In this document: positions 46,071-57,321 of the stretch, piece after piece
Numbering within the stretch: position 1 is the first letter of the stretch
Layout: each line of letters begins with the position of its first letter
Assembly (NCBI GenBank): GCA_012931725.1
Contig: CM022951.1
Coordinates: forward strand, 3,455,849 to 3,519,848
Length of the DNA stretch: 64,000 nt
Direction: 5' to 3'
Source of the DNA: Litsea cubeba
Taxonomy: Eukaryota > Streptophyta > Magnoliopsida > Laurales > Lauraceae
The notes under the pieces: generated by a model
What the model saw: only the letters and a program-made list of their open reading frames with translations
What the model was told of the DNA's origin: nothing
Database searches by the model: none
Made by a program: the position numbers and the translations under genes

Positions 46071-46470
46071 ATGGCCAAGTATGATGTTAATGGTGGTCGG
46101 TATCAATCTCATTCTCCTCTAGCATTTCCCGCTTTTCATTCTTCAATATCTATGTCTTTATCCATCACCCTATCCACATGGTTTCTAGATTCAGGAGCAT
46201 CGAACCACATGACTTCCGTAGAAAGTAGCTTTACAGCCTCTCACCCTTACCTTGGCAAAGAAAAAAATCAACACTGCTAATGGAGACCAATTAATCATCT
46301 CTGGAATTGGTATCATTACTTTATCTAGTTTCTCTGGCCAGTCTCTTCACCTTCCCAATGTCTACTTTGTTCCCAAATTACCAGCCAATTTATATTTTGT
46401 TGGACAACTTATTGATGATGGGTACCATATTATCTTTTCTTCCACTGGTTGTGTCATATAGGGGCGGCAA
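46071..46470 (+). pseudogene. Copia-2 protease region
   Basis: Contains the retropepsin active site LDSGASNHMT, then in a second frame NGDQLIISGIG and HLPNVYFVPKLPANL, as in Copia proteases. A frameshift near 46255 and a TAG near 46460 disable it. Confidence 0.88.
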
Positions 46471-46549
46471 ACTGGGAAGGTGATCGTGACGGGGAGTAAA
46501 CATGGTCGACTATTTCTGCTGGACATTGGACATCATTCTCTATTTTCTT

Positions 46550-47795
46550 CTTCTTCTCCTAAGTTAGATAAATTGTGGATTGTGTGGCATAGTCGTCTTG
46601 GTCATGTGAACAATTCTTATTTCTTTCCCTGTTTAAAATTGGTTGTTTAGAACCCACTTTTGATAATAAAATGATGTCCTCTTTACTTCAATCTAAGTGT
46701 GAAACTTGTCGTTTGAGTAAGAGTCATATCTTGCCTTCTCCTATTCATAGTTCTCGTGCGTTATCATCTTTTGATATTATTCACACTGATGTTTGGGGAA
46801 TTGCACCCACCTTGAGTAGGACAGGCTTTAAGTATTATGTGACCTTCATTGATGATCATTCTCGTTTCACTTGGATTTATTTCATGCGCTTCAAATCTGA
46901 AGTTTTTTTCTCTTCCAAAAGTTTTACAAAATGGTTCAAACACAATTTAAGAAAGAAATAAAAATTCTTAGGTCTGACTCCGGTGGAGAATACATGTCCC
47001 ATGATTTTTCTGCCTTCCTTTCTGATAAAGGAATTCTTCACCAAAAATCTTACCCGCATACTCCACAGCAAAATGGTGTTGCGGAGAGGAAGAATAGATA
47101 TATTCTTGAAACCTGTTCGTTCTCTCATCCTTGCATCCTTAGTTCCTCCCACCTTTTGGTGTGATGCGGCACAGACTGCTGTATATTTCCTTAATCGTCA
47201 TCCTAGCTCCGTTCTAGGAAAGACTACTCCTTATGAAACTCTCTTTGGTCATGCCCCTTCATATTCTCACTTATGAGTTTTTGGCTGCCTGTGCTTCGTT
47301 CATCTTCCACCTACAAAGCGCACGAAGTTGTCTCCTCAGGCTGCCAAATGTATCTTTCCAGGTTACAGTACTGAACACAAGGGATTTCTGTGTTATGATC
47401 AATCCGAAAAACGCATGCGAATATCTCGTCATGTGATCTTCTTGGAACACATTCCTTTCTTTTCTTTGCGTTTGGATAATCACCCTGTTGCTGTGTCTTA
47501 TATGCCGCACTTCCCTACGACTTCTCCACCACCTATTACCAATGTCTATGTCCGGCGTAACACGGTTCTTCCTGTGGGAACTCCTTCTCCTGATCCTCTC
47601 CCAGTGCCACCTACTGCATCCTCAGGTATTAATGCTTCCTCTACTGATAGTGTCATACCCCTGCGACGCTCTAGTCTTCCTTCTGTTACAACTGACCGTT
47701 ATGGCTTTCCTGCTCTTTTCACTTCTTTGGATAACTGTCCCTACCTTTTATTCACAGGCCTCGAAGATAGCTTACTGGTAGGATGCTATGACTGA
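46550..47795 (+). pseudogene. Copia-2 integrase
   Basis: GAG-pre-integrase (WHSRLGHVN), CETC zinc ligands, then the core: IIHTDVWG, YVTFIDDHSRFTW, SDSGGEYMS and PQQNGVAERKNR with the catalytic acidic residues present. LPPTFWCDA..TAVYFLNR and LSPQAAKCIFPGYS follow in other frames. Frame changes near 46925, 47100 and 47275. The Pro/Ser/Thr-rich linker before RT ends near 47750. Confidence 0.9.
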
Positions 47796-49140
47796 GGAGT
47801 TGCTTGCTCTTGAAGCAAACAAAACATGGGATTTGGTACCTGCCCCTGTTGGCGCCGCTGTAATTGGCAGTAAATGGATCCATTCCATAAAAGTTCATTT
47901 CTGATGGGAGTCTTGACCGCTACAAAGCCAGATTGGTTGCTCAGGGTTACAAGCAGGAATATGGGATTGACTATGAGGAGACCTTTGCACCAGTGGCTAA
48001 AATGACCACTGTTCGCACCCTCCTTTGTGTAGCTGCAGCCCGCAACTGGCCCCTATGGCAAATGGATGTCAAAAACGCCTTTCTTCATGGCGACTTGCAT
48101 GAGACTGTTTATTTAAAACCACCTCCGGGTTATGCATGTCCTCCACATCATGTTTGTAAATTGAGGAAAGCTCTTTATGGACTTAAGCAGGCTCCCAGGC
48201 TTGGTTTGATAAATTTCGGGCCGCTATCCTTTAAGCTGGATTTCGCCTGAGTCACTCTGATAGTTCCCTCTTCCTCCGATGGACACCAAAAGGTTACACA
48301 TTTCTCTTAGTCTATGTTGATGATATGATTATTAGTGGCAATGATATTGCTGGCATTACGGATCTCAAACTTCATCTTTCTCGCCACTTCAGAATGAAGG
48401 ATCTTGGTCCTCTCACATACTTCCTGGGGCTTGAGTTTGTGCGTAACAAATTTGGCATTCGGGTCCATCAGCGCAAATATGCTACAGATTTGATTACCTC
48501 GGCCAGGCTTGATGATGCTCACACTGTTGATACGCCTATGGAATTGAACAACAAACTTAGTTCGAATGATGGCCCTCCCATGGATGATCCCTCTATTTTC
48601 CGGCTGATAGTTGGTAGTTTGCTATACTTAACTATAACTCGGCCAGATATTTCTCATGCCGTTCATATGGTTAGCTAGTTTGTTAGCAATCCCCACAAAC
48701 CTCACCTTGCTGCTGCTTTACGCATACTCCGCTATGTTAAAGGCACTCTTCACCATTGTCTCTTCTACCCTTCTGGTACTTATTTGTGCTTATCTGCTTA
48801 TGCTGATGTCGACTGGGCTGGTTGTCCAGATTCTCGGCGTTCTACCACTGGCTGGTGTATGTTTCTTGGGGATTCTTTGATTTCGTGGAAGTGTAAGAAG
48901 CAAACCACAGTTTTAGCGCCAAAATCATCTGGCTACGCCGTCTTCTCTGTGAATTCGGTGTTCTTCTTGGTAGTTCTATCCCTCTTCATGGTGACAACAC
49001 CAGTGCTACCAGAATTGCCAACAATCTGGTCTTTCATGAAAGAACGAAGCACATTGAGATTGATTGTCACTTCATCCGTCAGCATGTCGTTACTGAGAAG
49101 ATATCTCTTCCTCATGTCTCTAATCTTAACCAGTTGGTAG
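47780..49140 (+). pseudogene. Copia-2 reverse transcriptase and RNase H
   Basis: RVT_2 motifs: ALEANKTWDLVP, RYKARLVAQGYKQ, DYEETFAPVAKM, LWQMDVKNAFLHGDL, LRKALYGLKQAPR, the catalytic YVDDMI (48314), DLGPLTYFLG. RNase H follows with SAYADVDWAGCPDSRRSTTGW and SWKCKKQTTV, then degenerates. Stops or shifts near 47800, 47902, 48248, 48676 and 48930. Confidence 0.92.
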
Positions 49141-49232
49141 ATATATTCACCAAGGCTCTTCCCAAAACACGTCATCATGATCTTACTTGCAAATTGATGT
49201 TTTCTGCCTTACCACATCAATTTGAGGGGGAG

Positions 49233-49539
49233 TGTAGAAGATAACTCATGAAATAAATAGGCCCGTGTACACTAATCTTGGCCCATCTAGGCCCATGTAG
49301 AATATCCCACGTGTAGGACTGGGTTAAGCCTTATACAGAGTGTCTTATGAATATAGTTCTATGTATAGAGATTAGGATTCTTTTATTCTTTAATTTCTGA
49401 TTGTAATTAGATTGTAATTACTTCTGATTAATAGCATGTGATTATGGTAAATTTGATTATAAAATGGTTGGTCGATCCTCTATTGAGGCATCCACTTTTC
49501 CTCCAAACTCATCTCTCTCTGCTCTATGATATTATAACA
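49233..49539 (+). repeat. 3' LTR of Copia-2
   Basis: 307 bp partner of 44854-45159, directly after the polypurine tract and followed by the second GAATA copy. Confidence 0.95.
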
Positions 49540-49544
49540 GAATA

Positions 49545-50215
49545 AAGTGACAATCAAGCTTGATATGCTTAGTTCGCTCATGAAAACTAGATTAGCACCA
49601 ATCTGTATAGCACTTGTATTATCATCTTAAATTGGAGTAGGCTCAATAAGAAAGATGCTAAGTTCATGAAGGATATGTAGCCAAATTACTTCACTACTTG
49701 TAGAGGACATTGAATGATACTCAGCTTCAGGAGAGGATTTTGAAACATTCCTCTGATTCTAACACTTCTAAGAGATCAGCGACTGACCAAGAAATATGCA
49801 CCACCCTGTAGGAGATGGTCGGGTGTCGGGACATCTAGCCCAATATGCATATGCATAAGCACTAAGAAACAGTGCAGTAACTGATGTAATGCCATGAGAT
49901 GTGGTTTATGGGGATTGCTTACAAACTGAATGACGATTCAACTTCATGAGAGATGTTCGGTCATGTCATGGTGAGATAAAGAAAACTTTCGACAAGTCAA
50001 AGATATAATGTAGGATTAGGCAAAGGTAGGCCTTCCTCTTTTTGAATTGTGGTGCTGACTTCCAAAGGTACACTGGTTTTTGAATTAGTAAGTTGAGCCA
50101 TTGAAAGAAAATCCTCAGCATACATTCCAAATCCTTTTTCTTCAAGGTAAAGATAATTGATGCAACCTAGATCTTTAATCAAAATAGACCAACTCCTCAA
50201 AGGGGTTGGCCGAAT
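49545..50215 (-). pseudogene. Copia-4 reverse transcriptase/RNase H relic
   Basis: Minus-strand frames show IKDLGCINYLYLE, FLSMAQLTNSKTS, LPNPTLYL, FVSNPHKPHL, AYAYWARCPDTRPSPTGWC, IFLGQSLIS and LVFHERTKHIKLDCHFI, in Copia order with many stops. The last motif ends exactly at the Copia-2 TSD and its continuation (RHNG...) resumes at 44853. Confidence 0.85.
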
Positions 50216-50267
50216 CGCTCAATAGATTCATAGCATCCACCATACTTACTATCAAGAAACAGCACAA

Positions 50268-51450
50268 ATGAAAGGACTACTCAACAGATTTTTATTCAAT
50301 AATCAAAAGTGTTACCCTCTTAATGGGAGGGATTGCCAATCAGAAGGTGGGAAGGAACTTACCCTTACTTCCCCATGCTCCAACAACATAGCAGAATGTC
50401 AAGCTTTCACCCAAGTATTGGAATTGGCCCTATCCATCGAGCTGATGCATCTCCAAGTCTATGGAGATTCCAAATTGATCATCTATCAGCTCTACATACA
50501 AAGCGAGAAAGCCTTTCTTTTTTCCTTTTTTAAGTTAAGTGTTACCAAGAAGGCAAGAAAGCCTGTTATTCTCCCATATTACCAAAATGTGAAACAGTTG
50601 ATGGGCCAGTTTCCCATCACATCCCTAGAGCACATAGCAAAATGCTTGAGCAGGCGCACTGGCAGGATTGCCCCCTGCGATGTCCATCCCAAGAGGAGGG
50701 TCTTACACAATTGAAGTTTGCGAATGGCGGATTTTATCGTTGTTGGACACTATTGAGGCAATCATGACCGCAGGGATCAGTTAGAAAAGGTTTTGACCAC
50801 AAGAATAGGAGCTATTCTCAATAGAAACTCGGATTGAAAGGAAGTTTTTATCAGCTACTTCAAGTATGGAATACTTACTACTCGTTGAAAAGATTTATGT
50901 AAAAAGTCAAGCACCAAGAGTTGAGCAAAATCCTATACTTAAGATCCTGCGGTGGCATTCTGCTATGATGCCTATACGGAGAAGAAGTCACAAACACTCT
51001 GGCAGAAATGCATAGTGGAGCACGTCAATGAGGGCCAAAGTTTTATGATCGCATACGCTGGCCAGGATACTATTGAGCCACAATGGTGAAAGGTGTGATG
51101 GAATGTTCCAAATGATGCAATAAGTGTCAAAAGCATGTAAACTACATCCATCAAGTATTTGAGCCGTTGCATCCAATCGTCCTGTCTTGGCCTTTCGACG
51201 CATGGGGAATGATTATCATAGGACTCATTAATCCCACCTCAGGTTGAGGGCACCAGTACATTTCGGCTGCAACATATTACTTCACCATTGTAAAGTAATC
51301 TGTTGCAACCAAAATTTATTGCATCTTGAGGGTCTTCAATCATTTCACAAGCTCCAATGCGCTCCTCGGAAGTGCCTTCGACTACTACTAAACTACCTAC
51401 AAAATCCGAGCAAAAGCCTTGCAAAAAAGAATCCATCGGATTACCAGATG
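50268..51450 (+). pseudogene. Tat-like Gypsy RNase H and integrase relic
   Basis: First, an archaeal-type RNase H as found in Tat/Ogre Gypsy elements: SNNIAECQAFTQVLELAL, MHLQVYGDSKLII, FPITSLEHI. After several stops, integrase words follow: EMHSGA, RIRWPGYY, ECSK..NKCQKH (zinc ligands), LHPIVLSWPFDAWG, QYISAATYYFT. No LTR was matched. It abuts the Copia-4 break on the left and the TRIM-like array on the right. Confidence 0.75.
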
Positions 51451-51768
51451 CTTGCACTGTTGAGTGGGCTCCACCTAGGTGTAGTACTGAAAAATATTTA
51501 GTTTGCCTATATTAACGCCTCGAGGATTTGCTAGGATTGGTTAGTTAAAGAAATTTGATATGGTATCAGAGGCAATTGGTTGTGAGTTCGAATCCTAGGA
51601 GGAACAACTTGGTGTAACATAGCGTCGCCAAAAGTGCACAGACTGGGTTCCACCTAAGGAGTGTTGAGGATGGGCTACACCAAGGGGGAGTATTGAAAAT
51701 TACTTATGTTGCCTCTACTAACACCTTGAGGTTTTGGTAGGAATGGCTAGCTTAGGAGATTTAATATG

Positions 51769-51915
51769 TTAATTTTTTTTCATAACGAAAGGGTTTCACA
51801 GCCCTTTGGGCCAAAATAATCCCTACGGGCCCAGGGGGAGCCGAGTAAATCCCCTGTGGCCCAGTGTAGTAGTGCAGTTTCGAACCCTCAACCTCCGGGT
51901 GCAAACCGTGGTCAA
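51769..51915 (-). mobile_element. SINE inserted in the TRIM-like array
   Basis: Minus strand: GGTTTGCACCCGGAGG, GAGGGTTCGAAAC (B-box like), CCACAGGGGATTTACTC, GGGATTATTTTGGCCC and a final A-rich tail. ATTTAATATG is repeated at 51759-51768 and 51916-51925. The A-box is unclear, so the 5' end may be truncated. Confidence 0.7.
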
Positions 51916-52397
51916 ATTTAATATGGTATTAGAGCCAGCCAGTCACGAGTTTGAGTCCTAGGAGGAACAACTTGCCGCGCATAAAAAAACTTGTCGCCAA
52001 AAATGCGCCAACCGGGTTCCACCTGAGGCGGAGTGTTGAGGAGTGGGCTCCACCCGGGGTGAGTATTGAAAAGTATTTATTCTACTTCTACTAACGCCTC
52101 GAGGTTTTGGTAGGAATGGTTCACTAAAGAAATTTGATATATTAAGTTTCTTTAGCTAACCATTCCTAACCAAAATCTTGAGGTTTTGGTATGAATGGTT
52201 AGCTCAGGAAATTTTCTATGGTATCAGAGCCAGCCGGTCATGAAGTTAAATCTTAGGAGAGATGACTCGATGAGAAAAAAATACGTGCCGCCAAAAGTGC
52301 GCCGACCAGGTTCCTCCTGAGTCGCTCCTCAACACTCCCCCTCGGGTAGAGCCCGGTCAACGCATTTTTGGCGACACATTTTTTTCACGCTGGGTCG

Positions 52398-52719
52398 TGT
52401 AAGTAGCCATATACCAACCCAAAAGCTTAAGTTGATAGGTAGAAGGCCCAAACAGGTATATGAAGACATGTCAAACCTATTACATAGGCGATGTGGGACT
52501 TCCCAACACTCCCCCTCAAGGGCATGCCCAACATATTTCATGGATGGGCCTGCCACATGGGCTACACAAGAATAACGGGATCGGAACCTGTTCTGATACC
52601 ATGTAAGTAGCCATATACCAACCCAAAAGCTTAAGCTGATTGGTGGAAGGCCCAAACAGGTATATAAAGACATGTCAAACCTATTACTTAGGCGACGTGG
52701 GATGTGGGACTTCCCAACA
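52398..52719 (-). mobile_element. TRIM (terminal-repeat retrotransposon in miniature)
   Basis: Terminal direct repeats 52398-52508 (111 bp) and 52602-52719 (118 bp) read TGTTGGGAAGTCCCAC...GGCTACTTACA on the minus strand. The interior is only 93 bp. It has a primer-binding site (TGGTATCAGAACAGG) next to the right repeat and a polypurine tract (TTGAGGGGGAG) next to the left repeat. Flanks GGTCG and AGTCG are a near-perfect 5 bp TSD. The right repeat has a 7 bp duplication (GTGGGAT). No coding capacity, as expected for a TRIM. Confidence 0.9.
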
Positions 52720-53082
52720 AGTCGTTCCGATTGGGATTTGAACTCACGACTGGTTGGCTTTGATACCATATCAAATTTTTTTAGCTAACCATTTAGTAGA
52801 GGCTGCATAAATAGTTTTCAATATTCCCCTTTGGGTGGAGCCCACTCAATACAATCCCTAAGGTGGGACCCGGTTGGTGCATTTTCGGCGACATGCCGAG
52901 TCGTTCCTCCTGGGATCCACCAAAACCTTGAGGTTTTGGTATGAATGGTTTAGCTGATGAAATTTAATATGCATCGCATTCAATAAGCCTGCAACCATGA
53001 TATCTAGAAAGGCCAATGCTTTGGGAGGAACATCTTGCTGATTAGCTATGAATTGCCTCAACTATAACAAAATGTATTGTCG

Positions 53083-53350
53083 AGTCTCATCTGGCTTAGG
53101 AAAAGATGAGCCAAATGAAATATCATGAGACGGGTCCTCACTCATAGTTGCAGCTATGAAGGTGATCACAAACAAAGTTAATAGAAGCAATGAAGAAAGA
53201 AGTATCAAACAAGAAAATTGCACGAAATCTTCCTAAGCCAGATGAGACGAGACATGTCCTCACTCAGTGGCAGCTGTGAAAACGATAGCAAACAAAGTTA
53301 ATAGAAGCAATAAAGAAGTATCAAACAAGAAAATGACACGAAAAACTCAC
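53083..53350. repeat. Tandem ~123 bp duplication flanked by an 18 bp inverted repeat
   Basis: Two copies share GTCCTCACTC, CAAACAAAGTTAATAGAAGC and GTATCAAACAAGAAAA (starting about 53128 and 53251). GTCTCATCTGGCTTAGGA at 53083-53100 and its exact reverse complement at 53230-53247 bracket the first copy. Confidence 0.8.
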
Positions 53351-55164
53351 CAACAGACGAAACAGCCAGGTGCTCCGCCTTTGAAGGTTAAAGCTCCACA
53401 CAAACAGAAACATTGACGGTAAATCTATCATCCGCAACTACATTTGCATCTTGATTGTCTGCATCATCTACAACATCAGTGAGTACGTCATCCATAGTTG
53501 AGAAATTCATTTCGGACGATGTTTCAGTTTGGCCTCCAAACTAAAATATTTGAATTTGGTGAAATGTTTCGGATTTACGTTTTGGAAAAAAAATGAAAAT
53601 GAAAATATAGATATACATATTAGAAACATATAATACTACTACTAAAATATAAAAATATGGTTTCATACATCTGGTACTAAATCAACCCAAAAAAAAAAAA
53701 CAAATTCAACACTATCAACAAATAAACTCAACATCTATAGCTAATATATTCAACATTACATGTGTACAGGTATGAAGAAATGAAAAAATGATGAGAATGC
53801 AAAAAAAAAAGGAGGCAAACAACAGTTGTAGAAAGAAAAAGCACCAAACTGCAAACAAAAGCTCCATATCAACCCAGCCTAGCCCAGCAACAAACCCACG
53901 TCCCACCCAGCCCAGCCTATCAGCAAGCCCACGTCCCAACCCAGCCCTGCTTAGCCCAAAAGGGAAACAAAAAAAAGACCTCATATAAAAGCCATCTGTC
54001 GAAATAGAAAGCTCTTGAAGAGGAAAAGTAGTAAAGAAAAGGGCATCTACCGAAGAACTTGAGCTGAGCAAATGAACGAAGAAGTGGTGTCGACACTCGA
54101 CAGCTCTGGAAGACGAAAGGAAAAAACTTTTTCCTCTCCGTTTTTTTTTGGCTTGGGTCGGGCCTGAACTTAGGTTAAATCTAGCTACAACACACCAACA
54201 GGCACGCGGGAGAGAGACTGTTTTTTTTTTTTTTTTTTTGGGTTGGGCTTAGGTTCAGGTTGGGTTAGAATTTGGGCCCAACTCAGGAAATCTGACTATA
54301 AAGCTCAAGAGTAAACACATGTGAAGAAAAAGGACCTTTTGTTAGGTCTTGGTTTCTATGCAGAGACAAATAAAGAAAAGAAGCCCTTATTTATTTGTAG
54401 CTCCAGAGAGAATGTAGAGAAAGGGAAAACGAGACAATCACTGTGCTCTGGCGATCTTGGTGAAACTTTAGCGATGGTGGACCTCGGAGTTTGCACAGCT
54501 GTTGCGACAATTCCGATTGCACGGCTAAGAGTCAGCGTGCAACAATGAAGATGAGGGCGGCAGTGGCTGAACTGCTCGATGATCTTGCCGCTAGTGATGC
54601 TCGTTCTGTGGAGATAATGATGCCGACAATGGTTGTCGGACTCAGATTTCCTCTTCTATTCCGTCTTTTGTCTTTTGTCTTCTGCTTCTTTCTGTTGATT
54701 TTTTTTTCTAGGCTTGGAAATTTTGGGTTTCAGTCGAGATGGGATGGATCAGTGTGGGTTGGATGTGGGGTGAAAGGAATTTGGTGTGGATTAGAATCGG
54801 GTTGGGCTTAGGTTTTGGCGATGAAGGTCAGAGATTTGGTTCGGTGGTAGGGTTTGGGTTGGACGTAGGCAGGTGCTTTGGGATTTCTGTTGCGTGGGTT
54901 CTATGAGGGAGGGAAAGATAGGATTTCACTCTTTTTTTTTTTTCTTTTCTTTTGAATGGGCCTTGGAGATTTGGCTATGTTGGTGATGAAGGGATGGATG
55001 GTGGATGTGGTGTGGGGTGATGCGGTGGAATTGCAGAGATGGGTGTGCAATGAGGACAGTGATGGACAACAATGGATGATGGTGAATGAAGGTGAACCAA
55101 AGAGATCGGATTCACGGATTACCTTGAATCGGCGATTGGGACGGCGATTCGAGATCGGATCTTC

Positions 55165-55177
55165 ACTTTGATACCAA
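55165..55177 (-). promoter_or_regulatory. Primer-binding site beside the 55180 LTR
   Basis: Minus-strand TGGTATCAAAGTG, two bases inside the LTR, like that at 14380. It shows that the lost element lay to the left on the minus strand; GA-rich leader sequence at 54070-55160 fits. Confidence 0.65.
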
Positions 55178-55179
55178 TT

Positions 55180-55572
55180 TGGTGCAGCCCAGCCACCATC
55201 ACGGTAAAGATCTACACCTCCAACGGTGAGATCGAGTCTTCTGACTCAAGCCCTAAGATCACTTATGGGAAAATACCGAAAGGGGAACTCACTAGAATAA
55301 TTCTGAATTTTATTAAGAATATAGCATGCCTTACAATCAAGCATCCCTCTCTATTTATAATAGAGGAATGGCCTAAATAAAGAAACTACCATTATTTAGT
55401 GACTCCTAATATGACTCCCTAAAATCTCTAAGTAAATCAAATCACTAAAATCTCTCTGATTAAGTCAAATCAGAAATTATATCAAATTACTAAAATTTAC
55501 TAACTATTTAAAGAAAGCAAATCAATGTAGGGTTCCTTGTGGGCCCTCTTCTTCTTGGACCTCACTGCATCA
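55180..55572 (-). repeat. Single LTR of a TGNTGCAG-type element
   Basis: 393 bp, ends TGGTGCAG and CTGCATCA, with TATTTATAATAG on the plus strand. Partner LTR not found. Related in its ends to the LTRs at 14395, 32626 and 35718. Confidence 0.7.
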
Positions 55573-55991
55573 AGAGGGGGGGCAGGGGGGCAAAGAAGAA
55601 GCACTACCTGGGTCGAGCGGAAGAAGCAATAGGGGCGAACTGAGCAGGTGGTGCTTCCTCTTATTCTTTTGATTTTTCTTTTGGTCGGATGAACAGAGCA
55701 GCTACAACAGCAGCAGATTCGGCTGCTTTTTCTTCCTCCTTTTCTTTTTCTTCTTCTTTTATTCCTCTACTTTTAAGCCCCCACTTTTCATTTTTTCTAT
55801 TTTAAAGGCTATCTACACAGATTGGCCAATTTGTCCGAACTCCTACAATTCGGACCGAAATGCGAAATTTCGGACGAATTGGAACGAAATCTGAATTGAA
55901 TAATCACAATGGTGTTGTTCGGTTTGGTAGCCAGATTGAACTGAAATTATTCGGACGAAACAAACCAAATTTCGTAACACTAACGTCATCC

Positions 55992-57321
55992 CTCGCAATG
56001 TCTTGATGTGGACACATCCTCTTGGACAGGGTGAACCACGCCGTTATCTTTTTCCGTAAGTGGGGTCAGTGGGATCACCTTAGGAGGTAACTTTAAATTG
56101 GGAATCTGATGGAATAGGGCCAAACTTGGCCAAAATATCTACAAAAAGAAAGCATTAGTATCACCAAGAATAAAGCAGCAAAAGTAACGGCGGTCAAACA
56201 AATACCTTTAATATTTCAAAAGCTTGAAGAATGTTGGGGGCCCAAAGCAACCATGTCTCCTAAAAGCTGTGACACAGAAGGGGAACCTGGTACCTGGAAA
56301 GTAGAACTTACAAAAGGGTCAAAAGGCTCCTCTGCAATGACACTCAAAGGCACTATGTCTGGAAGTGGGGAATCATCATCAAGAGGCTCTGTAATGGGTT
56401 CAAAAAGAGTAGAACCCACCACATGAAGAGTGTGTGTAAGAGCAATAGTCTCCGTAGTAGTTGGCAGAACTAGCACCTGCACTCTCAGAACGAGGCACCG
56501 TCACTGAAGGGACAAAACACACCTTGCGACACTGGAAAATATGATGAAAAGTCCATTGGCTTGACAATTCAGGCATCGATCTCCGTAACAAGAGTTGTTA
56601 CTGACTGAGTTCTCTATCTGGTTGTACTACAAACAAGGACCAAAATAACGGTTACTGGCGAGCGTAGCGGCAAGTGGCCAAAATGCTACGTAGTGGCATT
56701 GCAGTGTGAATTTTATAAGTGTTCAAAAAAGTTTGAATCTTGTGTAGCAGTTAGTCTATGTTTTTTTAGTGATTTGGAACCATATAATGAAAGAGAAAAC
56801 TCTAGGAAAGGCTATTGAGGAGAAGAGATAAGAAAATTAGTGTTTTAAATTAAAATTGCTTGGCTCTACTTGGTTCTAAACCATAGCGCCATTATTTTCA
56901 AAATAGTGTAGCGGCTTCAACCGTTACGGCCGATAATGCAGTTGCTATGCTACACGGTGCCCTCTATTTTGAACCATGACTATAGACACTCTGCCATAGT
57001 GGCTCTCGCCCATGTGGCTAGCTTCAAGCAGATGAACTTCCACATCGGAAACATGTACCTCAGCTGTCGAGGGGTGGGTCTTAATATTTGGACCTGCCAA
57101 TGGACTATCGTGACGCATATCGTCAGAATCAATCTCACCATCTTCTACAACTACATCATTCCTTCAACGAGCTTTCCTTCTCCAAGGCGGCTTCACAACC
57201 GACTTTATAGTAGTCGAACGAGGCCTCCAGTTAATGTTCTTAGCAACTAAGACCTCAATTGACTTCTTTGTACATTCCGAACTTGCATTGGATCATTTGT
57301 GACTTTTCACCTAGGTGTCAG
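55992..57321. other. Non-coding stretch; minus-strand frames of unknown type
   Basis: Apart from the iterated element at 56636-56989, this holds a minus-strand frame at 56216-56482 (acidic, PLDDDSPLPDIVPLS) and short frames to 56591 that match no family I know. They may be remnants of a transposon-borne gene. Confidence 0.35.
56636..56989. mobile_element. GTAGCGG-iterated element, inverted ends
   Basis: The left side reads CCAAAATAACGG...GCGTAGCGGC, and the right side, reverse-complemented, GGTTCAAAATAGAGGGCACCG...GCCGCTACAC. The ends form a loose inverted repeat built of TAGCGG words, as at 1133 and 63618. No TSD was confirmed. Confidence 0.5.

Larger units (their letters stand above)
44854..49539 (+). 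mobile_element. Copia-2: structurally complete Copia element, coding-defective
   Basis: LTRs 44854-45159 and 49233-49539 (TGTAGAAG...ATAACA), primer-binding site at 45160, polypurine tract TTGAGGGGGAG at 49222-49232, and a perfect 5 bp target duplication GAATA (44849-44853 and 49540-49544). Protease, integrase, RT and RNase H follow in Copia order, each broken by stops or frameshifts. A recognisable gag is absent. LTRs differ at about 11 sites plus one indel by eye, about 96 percent identity. Confidence 0.95.
44401..50215 (-). mobile_element. Copia-4: old minus-strand Copia relic, host of Copia-2
   Basis: Minus-strand RT and RNase H sequence lies at 50215-49545 and continues at 44853-44700 after removal of Copia-2. 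A polypurine tract (AATGAGGGGGAA, plus-strand 44695-44706) and a probable 3' LTR at about 44694-44401 (TGTAGAGATTGG on the minus strand) follow. The element is truncated at about 50215, where Tat-like sequence begins. The left LTR edge is uncertain. Confidence 0.7.
51458..52940. repeat. TRIM-like tandem and inverted array
   Basis: Plus-orientation units start TGTTGAG near 51458, 51662 and 52034. Each has a ~103 bp LTR-like part (ACGCCTCGAGGTTTTGGTAGG, ending AAATTTGATA), then TGGTATCAGAGCCAGCC (primer-binding site), CGAATCCTAGGAGGAAC, CGCCAAAAATGCG and a purine tract (CTGAGG-GGAGTG) before the next unit. Minus-orientation copies lie at about 52320-52397 and 52720-52940. A SINE (51769-51915) and a TRIM (52398-52719) are inserted in it. 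The TG...TA outer edges are not canonical, so a tRNA-like SINE origin is an alternative. Confidence 0.7.
53494..55982. mobile_element. hAT-like element with TTCGGACGAAA subterminal words
   Basis: ACGTCATCC flanks both sides exactly (53485-53493 and 55983-55991). The left end ATAGTTGAGAAATT and the reverse complement of the right end TTAGTGTTACGAAATT are imperfect inverted repeats. Both subterminal regions hold TTCGGAC and GAAATTT words. No transposase frame. The interior includes an LTR remnant with its leader. An 8-9 bp TSD fits hAT. Confidence 0.55.
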
